NCBI GenBank assembly: GCA_031213475.1
Contig: JARUPZ010000003.1
Coordinates: forward strand, 7,184,740-7,248,739
DNA: 64,000 nucleotides
Origin: Nereocystis luetkeana
Taxonomy: Eukaryota; Sar; Phaeophyceae; Laminariales; Laminariaceae
Direction: 5' to 3'
Positions 10,960 to 20,640 of this stretch are shown here, one piece after another. Under the pieces are notes generated by a model. It saw only the letters and a program-made list of their open reading frames with translations. It made no database searches and was not told the DNA's origin. The position numbers and the translations under genes are program-made. Numbering within the stretch: position 1 is the stretch's first letter; each line of letters opens with the position of its first letter.

Positions 10960-13900
10960 GAGCGGAGCGGACTGGGGGGAGGGGGGCGAGATGGGGAGAG
11001 GGACCGGCAACGGCAGTGGCGGTGGCAGCGGCAGTGGCCGCACAAGCGGCAGCAGCAGCACAAACGGTAGCGGCTGCGGCAGCACGAACGGTAGCGGCAT
11101 GCGAGTGCGAGGCCCTCTTCGTCGTTGTGCAAACTGACTGACTGACTGGAGGGGGAGAGGGAGAGGCGCTGCCATTTTGTACTCCAAGTGTATACAGTAT
11201 TTTCGCATGGCAGGGACTGCATATCGACAAGAGGGGAGCGTGATGCTAGACGTCGGGGTACGTCCCACCTTTCCCAAGCTGGGGCCCAATGGCGATAACA
11301 ACGTAGGAACCGATGGCGATGCAACGAACACTGGTTTTCGTGCCATATTTTTGTTTTTTTCCCATTTTGCCCGGCAGGCCGGAGGCCGACCCCTGGTTTA
11401 GTTTTTTTTCTCAGGCGCGGCAAGTTAACGACATTAACACTCAAAACGGTGCCAGACCCTTACCGTTTTGTCTCTGTTTTTTCTAGTCTTTCTTTCCCCC
11501 GTCCAAGGTCCGATTGCAGGCTGGGGCCGAAGTTATGGCTGACTTCGAGATTGGCTGACTGCGTCGCCTGAGGCTGGCTGCTAGGCAGTTTTGTTGCCTG
11601 CTTGAGCTCTCGTCGGTCCCCACTGCTCACGTTTTCCAAGGCGCAGGGCATCCTTCCCCCCCGCCCCCGCTGCTCAACCCGGAACCTCCGAGCGAAAGCG
11701 GAGGGTCGGCCAGTTTTCGCCTCTCTTTTTTTTTTTTCAGCGCGTGTCAAGAGGAATACGTACCCGGACTTTTCGTGAAGCTACTGTAGATCCGTCCGGA
11801 CGACGAGGAGTTGATTGGTCTCTCGAAGCAAAGGTGCAAGAGGGGTATGGCGAGAGCACGAGGTTCAGCGTCAGCCACTGGAGTTACCCTGGAGGTGCAG
11901 GATACCAGGTACTAGTTGGTGTGCTCTAGGGTTTAGGCACTTCGGTACTGCGTCCACCTTGTTGAGAGCAATTCACTTGGACGTAAGAGTGGAGCCATGT
12001 TCAGCAGAATTTTTCGAGCTTCAAGTTTTGTTTTGCACCTCCGTGGACGCTGATTGGTCGTGACCGATACGTGGAAACCCGGCGGGGGGAGGGGACGGAG
12101 GGCTGCCGGAGAGGGGGGGGGGGGGGGGGAGGGGGAAGGGGAGGGGGAAGGGGAGGGGTAGGGAGCAGGCCCCGCCTGACTTGCCAGTTAGTATCCGTTT
12201 AGTCTTTCTTTTAGTTTCCGTTAAGTTTCCGTGTAGTTTAAGTTTAGTTCGTCGCGCAGGAGTCATCTGGGAGTACGGGTGGTGTACGTATCGCTTGTGT
12301 GCAAAACAGCTGGTTGCCGTTTTGGTATATATAGCGCGCGGCGTGTGTGGAGATGGGAGGTGGGGGATGAAGAGATTTGATTGAGCCAGAGGTGGACGAA
12401 TATGTTGTCGCCCGGTGCTTGCTTTCTTTCACTTTTTACTCGCCCGTGTGCTTTCGGTTGCTTCTTTTCTCGATGATGGCTCGGTCGGGTTCGTTGCCTG
12501 CTTGATAGTTTGCTCGCTTGCTTGGTTGCTATGCGCGCGTGGTTGCCTGCCTGCTGGCTTGCTTCCTTCTTTCTGCTCTGCTAGATTGCTTCCCCGCTGT
12601 ACATATCGAGACGAGAGACGTCTTGGATGTCTTTGTACCAGCCAGCTTTGTCTCTGCTCTGCTGGCCTGCTTCCTTCTCTAGATTGTTTGCTTGCTTGCG
12701 TGCATGCTTCCTAGCCTGATGCCTTGCTTAGTCGCCTGCTCCGTTGGCTTGCTCTCTTGGTTTCTTGGCTTTTTCACATTTTTGTCGCTTTCTGATTTGT
12801 TTTGCGTGCGTGCTTGAATTCTTGCTGGCTTGCGTCGTGCTGGCTTCCCCGATTGCTGTAGCCTGGTTTCTCGATTCGAAACTTGATTGGTCACTCGCCT
12901 CGCGTTGTGGGCGAATATCCTCGGGCGTGGCTATCGTCTCACTGCAGCTTCGAACTTTGGCAGAGTGTGTAGCCTGCGGCTTTGAGTCGGGCCACGGGGC
13001 AGCGCTTCCTGCCTCATAGCAGTGTGTCGCAGTAACGTGGCGTGCGTTGTTTATATCGGTTCGTACGAGATATCTTGTCTGACTTGAGTTCGCGGAGGGG
13101 GAGGGGGGTCTGGGTTCAGTTCTTGCAAACAGTTTTTTACGCAGAAACAAAACAACACCTTTGGCTGTATGCACGGGTACGTGGCGCGCTTCTATGACGG
13201 GAGGCGCGTCGATGACGTATATCTCCCTCTCTGCCTTCACCACGACAGTGTTTTCAGGCATTTGTTACATCATGGGGGGGGAGGGGGGTTGCCACATTAG
13301 TTATATTCGAGGGGGGAACGGGGGGGGGTGGGCTTCGAGGTCGTGTCTTGAGGGTGTATAAATTTCGAGCCCAACGGATGTTATGCATATGGTGCCATAG
13401 TTGTGGCCGGGTTCTTTTTTAATGGGTTTTTTGTTGTTGTTGTCGTTGTGGTGGTGGTGGTGGTTTTTATTCCTCTCTCCCTTCCCGGGAGTGATGGACC
13501 GTGGGTAGTATTAGTATGTAGTGGGAAGGACAGGGGGTAACTGTAGTTGCAGCAATGTGGTGGGAGCGATAGCGGCAGGGAGCGCAATCGGCGATGTCTT
13601 TGTTGTTGTTGCGTTCCATAGCCGACGGCGCCGGGGTGGGGGTGATGGTGGGCTGGGGTGGCGTGGTATGAAGTGAAGCACTATACATTGGGCCCGGCGC
13701 TGCTATTGCACGGGTCCGGTTCGGTTTGAGGTTGAAGCAGAAAAATAGGCAGGGAGAGGGAAAGAGAGTTGAGAGAAAGTATTAATAGTTGTTTGCAGCA
13801 TCGGGACAGGCGCTGGGCACTGTGTGGTACGGGTATTCTGTCGGTCCGCGGATGAAGCAGGGGAAGAGAGAGGGAGAGAGAGAGGTAGAGAGGTATGTGG

Positions 13901-16200
13901 CAAGAGAAAGCGGCGGGAGACAGGCAAGTGAAGGGGAAGGACACAGAGAGAGACGCCCTAGAGAGCCAGACAGGGCGGAAGGAGGGTGTGCGTGTGGGAG
14001 AGAGAGGGGTGGGGGGGGGGGGGGGAGGGTAGAGAGCGAGGGGTCAAGGGAGGGAGGGAGGGAGGGAGGGAGGAAAGGCAATCAATGAAGCTGGCCCCTT
14101 TTGCTCATTTTCACGACCAAAAAAACAAAATATGAGATGGAAAGTGGATCTGAAAGCGGGCCTACTTTTGGTAGGGCGCGAGGGGAGAGGCGGAAAGGGG
14201 GAGCGGAAGGGGGTGTGTCCGAATGAAAATAGCGGAAGGATTGTGAGGGGTGAAGGGGTTTGGGTGGGGGGGTCGGGAGGAGGGGGGGGGGGGGTGCGGC
14301 AGGCTTCTGGAAATCAACGATACCTTTAATGTGTTCGTGTGCATGCCTTGTGTACTTGACTCCGGGAAGCCTGTTTCTTGTGTATTTTTTTCATATGATG
14401 GCGTTCGCTTCAAGCCCGCCTCGACTGCAGCACCAGTAGTACCAGCGCGTTTTGTCGGGGGCTCCACCCTCACAAGAGCGCGCCCGCGCGGCGGCGGGGG
14501 CGGGGAAGCCGGGTTTTCTAGAGGCAGGGGAATACCCTCGACAGGCGTGGTTTTCCAACGAGATTCAGCCCCTAGTTGTTGCCAATCAAAAAGGAAGCCA
14601 CTCACTTGGTTTGGCAGCACGGACAGACGTGTCTGCGACTCTAGGTCCGCGGACCGCGTGGGTGAGATATGCGGTACAAATAGGAACCCGCGACTCCGGT
14701 GCCCGCGTCCATGCCCCACCGCAGGCATAAACGCGTATCGTCACGTGCCGAGTATACTGCTGTACTGTACTGACTCCTCGAAGGGCTGGGTACTACTACT
14801 GCCGCAACTGCACTACTGCTGCCACTCCGACTACTACTGTTACACTAACGATGATGACGCTCCTACTCCTGTACTGCTCCTATCCTACTCCTAGTGTACT
14901 GCAAGTGCTACTGTATTTCCACTAAGAATACTGTAACACGCACTACCAGGTACTAATTAAGTGCCGCATCGCACCTGGACTATTTTCAACGGAAGGGGGG
15001 CCAATGCCGCGCCTCGGCTCCCCAAACATGCAGTGCTACTGCATCCCTCCACAAACATAAATGATTCATAGTCGTACTAGGAGCAGCAGCAGCAGCAACA
15101 ACAGCAGTAGCAAATCACAGAGACGTGCGATGATGGGCCTGCGTCATCGTCCGAACTGTTTGCTCGTACCCGGGCCGGTTGTCATACCACAGCTTCGCGA
15201 TTGTAGCCGACACCTGTCGCAGCAAATCACCCGTTGGGAAGGGCGAACCACGGAGTAAGCGGGGAGGACGCCGACACGAGGGCAGGCAAGGTATAGCGCG
15301 CACATCCAAGTGAAACCTATCCGCTTGCGACTGCGTGCCCCCCGCCGTCGTGTCGGAAAACTGTTGAAACGATCGTTCGTCAAGAGGTGGATTTTGACTT
15401 TTCCTCCCTTCTGTAATTCAAGCCAAATATCCACCGTCTGTACCAGCATCTCATCACACATCGATGCCTTCCTTCTTGCACGACGAATATACGGTGCCCG
15501 GTACTTATTTGAGGAATGTGCACGTGAGCATTCCTTGTGGTTCTGTCGTCGGGTTGGGTTGTAAAGGATGTATTTTCCTCGAAAAACCAAGAACGTCAGG
15601 GGCTGAGCGAGAGGGGACGCTCGTCGCGCTGGTGTGGTTTCGTAGCAGCGAGGTTTGCGCTCGGGCTATAAAGGCGCCAGTCCTACCAGTTAGGACTATG
15701 TGCCTTGGAGGTAGAGGACCACGCTCTTATGCCGTGCCCATCATTTCAGGAAACGCCTTCGACCTTCATTCAAAGAGTATGTTTCATGACCGTTCTCCCG
15801 CTTGCTGTCTATGCCACGTACGCGGTACACAATATTCCGGAACACAGAAGGAACCATCGGAACTCGCCACTCATCCTCACACTGGACGCTCGCCGAGCAG
15901 CCTCACCACACCCACGTAGACGATCACGGAAGCGCCCCTCCCCTTCTCCCCCGTTGAAAACAAACGGAACGCCCCAAGCGGGTGTCCCACCTCCCTCTAT
16001 TACGCACCCAGCAGCGTATCCGATTCAGGTTCTCGGAAGTTGTTGATAGTGCACAGAAGTTGTTCAATACAGCTTCACTCCAACGTATTGCCCAGGCGGG
16101 TCGGCGTTATTGCTGGGGTTTAGAGGGTTCGGTTTCGTGTCAGGGTTTGCAGCCAAGTACTTTCGATTCTAATAAAAAACGGCTTGGTCCACCCAGGGCC
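10960..16200. other. Mixed low-complexity DNA, no gene recognised
   Basis: A GGC/AGC-rich block (10,990-11,110), G-rich tracts (12,100-12,160; 13,270-13,340; 13,960-14,070; 14,270-14,295), a T/G/C-biased stretch (12,410-12,870) and a CTACTG-rich stretch (14,755-14,930). Some open frames exceed 100 codons but have no motif or splice support. Confidence 0.5.
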
Positions 16201-16223
16201 AAGCCGTCTACACGGCTCCTCTC

Positions 16224-16895
16224 TCACACAACGGAAGCTGCTGTGATTGGAGACCGGGTGTTTGGGATCGCGTCAACGCTAATTTGTTTGTTTCTCGACG
16301 ATCGGTGTTTGTGGAGGGAGGAGGGGCGGTCAGCCAAGGGGTGCAACCTGTGGAGCTTTCCCATCCAACGTACGTATACGCAGCACATTATTCTCACCAG
16401 CGCACTCCGCCGAACCTCTCGCAGATCTCCACCCTCGCCGCCTCTCGCTCGCATTCGTCGCGAGGTGCTTTCTCGTACGGCATGATCGTCGCTGGCACCC
16501 CCCTCGCCGTCGGCAGCAGCAGCAGCAGCAGCAGCGATCGCGCCGCTTCTCCCGCCGGTGCCGGATGCACGTAATGCGGTCCTACGACATACAGAGGGGT
16601 GGTTTCCGCCCGTTCGCGCCGTAAGTTCCGATACGCCGCCTCCGACGACACGGCTTGCTTCGTCGGCATCGCCCTCGCCGTCACCATCGGCGTCATCGCT
16701 GTTGTAGCCACAGCCCATGGCCTCTTGAAGAGCTACGTCCGTGTTTGATTCCTCACCCGGGCTTTGGCTGTTGGGGGACCCCCCCGCACGGAGGCCATTG
16801 AGAAGACCGGGAGCAGAACGAGGAAATTCCGATGATTTTCTCTTCAAGCAGTCCGGCAAAAGGCGTGCATCTGGCTCTTTCAGCAGGGTTACCAC
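16224..16895 (-). CDS. E2-variant exon 4 with acidic low-complexity tail
   Basis: Acceptor TTCCAAAG|GTGGTAACC. The opening VVTLLKEPDARLLPDCLKRK continues the E2 C-terminal helix in phase 0. This frame stays open to the stop at 16224-16226, through an acidic run near 16,690-16,720 (NSDDADGDGEGDADEAS) and an Ala run. A second frame from about 16,698 to 16,398 is also open, has high GC at third positions, and ends at a good donor (CGCTG|GTGAGA). It could be reached through a 58-base intron (16699-16756). The end of the gene is therefore unresolved. Confidence 0.6.
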   Translation of the reverse strand: MVTLLKEPDARLLPDCLKRKSSEFPRSAPGLLNGLRAGGSPNSQSPGEESNTDVALQEAMGCGYNSDDADGDGEGDADEASRVVGGGVSELTARTGGNHPSVCRRTALRASGTGGRSGAIAAAAAAAADGEGGASDDHAVRESTSRRMRARGGEGGDLREVRRSALVRIMCCVYVRWMGKLHRLHPLADRPSSLHKHRSSRNKQISVDAIPNTRSPITAASVV

Positions 16896-19800
16896 CTTTG
16901 GAAGGCGGTAGAGCGTACACCGCGGCGGAAGGTTGATTCAGCAGGAACTTGAGGCAGGGGTGCAACAAAAGGCGGGAGGTAAAGGGGGGGGGGGGGGGGG
17001 GGGTAGTCGATTGGAGAGCTGTACTCGATCTCATGGTCGAATGACCATAGACCCTCGCATCCCTACAATGCCGGGACGGGGCATGTCGGGTTTTCACCGA
17101 CCAGGCAGAGATTGCTTGCACCAAGTGCGAAGCGAAACGTGAGGTGTCCGGCGAGTCGCACGCAGGGTGAGCTGCATCCTACCAAGAACCGCTTGTGAGG
17201 CGGACTTGCATACATATGGATGACAGCTTCAATGAGTTCATTTTGTTTTTCCGGTGAAGCCGCTTCCGAGACAGCAATGTGAGTACTGTGTAACCGTCTC
17301 TTGGGTGCCTTATCATGAACATTACGCGATACGATCAATTCTCGTGTGCTGAGTGAAGGTTCCCTAAGTCGCACAAATTGCCTAACTCGACGACCAGCTG
17401 TCGGCGACCGCCAAAAACAAACAAACATGATGCCCTGGTTGTCTAGCTCACGTAGTGAGTTGCATGTGTTGTAGTGTCGTTGTCAGCCGACGCCAACCCA
17501 ACCTAAATATATGATATGAGGGGAAGGGGGGGGGGGGGGGGGGGTGCACTCGATAGGAGAGATGTACTCGATCTCATGCATGGCCGTAGTCGTATGACCA
17601 TAGATCCTCGCATCCCTACAATGCCGGGACGGAGCATGTCGGGTTTTCACCGACCAGGCAGACATTGCTTGCACCAAGCGCGAAACGCCGTGAGGTGTCT
17701 GGCGAGTCGCATGAAGGGTGAGCTGCATTCTACTGAGGACCGCTTGTGAGGCGGACTTGCATATGGACGACAGCTTCAATGAGTTGATTTGATTTCCGGT
17801 GTAGGCATTTCCAGAGACAGCAATGGGAGCACTATGTAACTGCCTTTTGGGTGCCTTACCTTGAACACTACGTGATACGATCATTCCCAATTGTGCGAAG
17901 TAAAGGTTCTTCGCCTCGCACAAATTACCTAACTCGACAACCAACTGTGGGCGACCGCCAAAAAAAACAAAAAAAAAAGGGGGAAGGGGGGGGGGGGGGG
18001 GGGGGGGGGAGAACGCCTGTCGGCGAGAATGTGACTATATGATACGATATGTCATGGACGCCAGACGCCGGAATTTTTTCCAACAACGCCATCCTGCAAT
18101 ACATCGCACAATGCGTATGGCAGAATACGATTTGCGGCCGCCAAGCTCTTCACACCAGGTTTTTCACGCCAGAGACGCGTACCGCCGCTCGCCGTTCCTA
18201 GGGATTTTGCTGACTCAAGCTTGGAGTGAAAGCCATCAATCGACACCTCAAGGTCTACGTTCCCATTCGTTATACTGCCGTACAGCGTTACGGCGCATAA
18301 CAAGGAAGCGCCCTACAAAGACAGACACCCCTAGGGAAGTATTAACTTCGTAATCGATTGCACTGCACTTTGTCTGAAACACACCCACTCTTGGAAATAC
18401 GAAATCTAGTCTCGACCAGTGCCGCAGCCTCTGGTGTATGAGAGGGCCTTCCCGCACGTGGAAATACTGAATGAAGCAGCAAGGCCACAAAGCAACGGCT
18501 TTCAGCCTTGCGCCCAATTAGAGGTGGCTTTAATGACGTCGTTCTGTGCACAAAAAGTAGTGACGCTGATCGCTATGACGGGGCACAAACCTCTCGCAAA
18601 AGTTTAGCGGTATCCCAGGCCCCCGTCCACTGGTCTAAAACGGGCCGCATCGAAGTCGTGCCGTCCAGCAGAACCGTGAAGTTGAGGTGGAAAACCTGCC
18701 AAACGGCGTTTTTATTTGGTTGTCGTCAACGGCGGCGGCGGTGGTGAGGGCGGCGGCATAGGGGGGCGATAGGAAAAGCAGCGATTGGAGTTAAGCTTGG
18801 CGCACCTTGCCGCCCATTTGCACAGCTATTCCTGATTGGCATATACGTAATCCAGCGCTAGCATAAGCAATGATGTGGAGCGAGGTGGAGGTAAAGTACG
18901 CGATATCACCTAAAAGGAACTGCCAATCTTGGCCGGCAGGCTCAAAATTCGTATGATGCACGGCAGGGTTCTTGGTAAAGTACTCTATGTCCCCTGCCGA
19001 ACACGGCGGTTGCTGCCTCTCACCCTCTCCAGGAACCTTGCGGCGGGCGCAATGAACGGGTACCCTTCCGACGCCACGAGTTCAAGGGTCAGGGTCCGCC
19101 CCTCGTACGGGCAGCCGTCCGGGCAGACGATTCTTGCTTGGAGGGTGGCGGGCGACGGATTCACCAACTTGGGGTTTCGACGTCACCATAGTTGTGGTAA
19201 AAGCGCGTCCACGAACCGAGCAGCGAGCGTTTGCAAGCAGGAAAATGGGGGGAGCGCGGGGTAGGGTGGGGGGGGGGGGGGGTCGACGTTTAGATTAATA
19301 GTATGTTGAATGACGAAGTAGTAGCAATATATTGGACGACAACAAGTCGAGCAAGGGATGGTTTGCAGGCGAATAGGGAGAGTGTGAGCGTGCGTGGGGG
19401 GGGGGGGCAGGAAGAGAGGAGGGGAGCGGGCCCGGGCGTGGGGGGGGGGCAAACCGTGATAGTGTGGGGAGAGGGAGAGGAATTGATTTGAACCTATGTA
19501 GGTAGGAGCAGCTCATCGTGCGAAGGCGACAGTAAAGTTCGTCCAACCTATAGCTCTACTCGCCAGGCAACCGAACAAAAGGCAAAAGAGGCGGTATTCA
19601 AGACGCCCTGTTCGGCTCCGCCTGGGTGTGCAGTCCTCGTCGACGTCACTGCAACCACCACACACCCCTACACACGCACGTTGACAACGACACTACGCAG
19701 GGAAAACAAGTTGTGGCAGAAACACGCTAGGCAGAGCGACCTGTAGACGCTATCTACGATAGAGGTAGCACATTTCCGCTTTTTGGTTTCTGAATGACGG

Positions 19801-20318
19801 GCCTCCTTAACCGAAAATCGTCGGAATGCTAATCTTGTTTCGAAAAATAACGTTTGGTACTTGGGCCATGGGAATTTCCTCGGGAAGGGAATTTGATTCT
19901 TGCTGAGGTCATTGCTCGGATGAGGAAATGAGTTCCTCAAGTGAGGAGCCTCGGAAAATTCAGGGCGAACCTCTACCGTAGAACGCCTCTGTACGTCTAG
20001 TGGGGGAGTGGTTCCTGAAGAGAGAAGCAGTCGGTAGGGTGGTTGGCCCTCTAGCCAACACGCCCGTTTCTTCTGTTGAGGTAGGGGGCTGGGGCTGAGG
20101 TTGAGATACCCTAGTATTTTTTTATCAACACCGACATCCAAGAGGGAGCGAAAGAATGGACGGTCCCTTCGGTTTGTCCCCACCTTGGCCGATTCCACGC
20201 AAGGGATGGGGTTGCTTTCCAGTCGAGTCAGCTCCTGCTTAAGGTGGGAGGCCGTAGCGGAGTTCATCACCGCGCGGCCGAAGGCGCTGTCGTCCAGCTC
20301 CACCTCTCCGTCCCTAAG
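16224..20318 (-). CDS. Ubiquitin E2-variant (UEV-like) domain, four exons
   Basis: Exons 20184-20318, 19024-19167, 18591-18695 and 16224-16895, all joined in phase 0. The order of E2 elements is complete: helix 1 (SHLKQELTRLESNPIP), the YEGR..YPF..P beta-sheet region in exon 2, the HPN-like HLN plus active-site region and DQW in exon 3, and VVTLLKEP of the following helix at the start of exon 4. Counting from the conserved Gly to the DQW Trp, the active-site Cys position holds Ser (TCG), so no ubiquitin thioester is expected. The family's inactive members (UEVs such as Mms2, Tsg101) bind ubiquitin or an active E2. If this is a separate gene, the likely start is ATG 20265-20267 (about 334 aa); a 17-codon open acidic stretch precedes that Met and could instead continue the EF-hand protein. 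The C-terminus is acidic and low-complexity and its frame is uncertain. Confidence 0.75.
16984..17506 (-). mobile_element. Poly(C)-ended repeat family, copy A
   Basis: A tract of about 20 G on + (poly-C on -) is followed by the conserved core (CATCCCTACAATGCCGGGAC, GAGGCGGACTTGCATA, GACAGCTTCAATGAGTT) and ends CGCCAACCCAACCTAAATAT. It lies in the intron between the last two E2-variant exons. Confidence 0.7.
17527..17964 (-). mobile_element. Poly(C)-ended repeat family, copy B
   Basis: Begins with a G tract on + and repeats the copy A core closely. It ends at GGGCGACCGCCAAAAAAAAC, short of the CCAACCCAACC end. A further G tract follows at 17,986-18,009. Confidence 0.7.
18591..18695 (-). CDS. 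E2-variant exon 3 (active-site region with Cys replaced by Ser)
   Basis: Acceptor TTTGGCAG|GTTTTCC, donor GCGAGAG|GTTTGT. It encodes VFHLNFTVLLDGTTSMRPVL then DQWTGAWDTAKLLRE. HLN stands for HPN, there is a two-residue insertion before the Gly, and TTS M RPVL DQW aligns without gaps to RIC L DILK DKW, putting Ser at the catalytic position. Read-through would stop at TAG 18573-18575. Confidence 0.8.
19024..19167 (-). CDS. E2-variant exon 2 (E2 beta-sheet)
   Basis: Acceptor CCCCAAG|TTGGTG, donor GAGAGG|GTGAGA. It encodes LVNPSPATLQARIVCPDGCP then YEGRTLTLELVASEGYPFIA and PAARFLER. This matches the E2 signature (W/L...I.GP.GTPYEGG.F.L...YPF.PP...F) with Arg for the second Gly. Confidence 0.85.
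20184..20318 (-). CDS. E2-variant exon 1 (or fusion exon 8)
   Basis: Acceptor GTACCAG|CTTAGGG, donor GCCAAG|GTGGGG. It encodes an acidic linker (LRDGEVELDDSAFGRAV) and then E2 helix 1. The linker is open and reads like protein, which favours fusion to the upstream EF-hands, but an internal ATG at 20265-20267 could start a separate gene. Confidence 0.72.
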
Positions 20319-20559
20319 CTGGTACCCCCGAGAGCAAGCGTTGAGTGGTGTTCTTGGTCGGGGTTAGTATGCCGTTAGTTTCGGGTTGGTTATAACATTC
20401 ACAAAAGCGGTTGTCCCATGAAGCTATAGAGGGCGGGTTACACCCATCGTTCCGGCCGGACCTTCCAAAACGGTTACTGCCTTCCGCAGAACGCTATCTG
20501 GTAGCTTCTCGATACATAGCCCGTTATTATTGCCAGCGCACAAAACGAAGGAGTCTCGC

Positions 20560-20640
20560 CTTCTTCATGAGCAAGACGAACTCCTGGAACTCGATGGTCC
20601 CCGATTTGTCGTAATCGATCCGCTCCATCTCCTCGTGGAT
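20560..20640 (-). CDS. EF-hand gene exon 7 (EF-hand 6)
   Basis: Acceptor CGAGACAG|ATCCACG. It encodes IHEEMERIDYDKSGTIEFQE followed by FVLLMKK, a full canonical loop. At its end there is either a GC donor (AAG|GCGAGA), a GT donor 18 bases on (TTT|GTGCGC), or read-through to TAA at 20527-20529. Confidence 0.9.

Noticed and set aside
14162..14728. 188-codon minus-strand open frame
   Set aside because: Low complexity, no motif, and no acceptor/donor pattern.
17063..17944. Related minus-strand open frames of 121 and 153 codons
   Set aside because: They lie in the dispersed poly(C) repeat, shift frame between copies, and show no known domain.
18985..19264. + strand open frame over the E2 exon
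   Set aside because: Shadow of the minus-strand E2 exon, which has motif and splice support.
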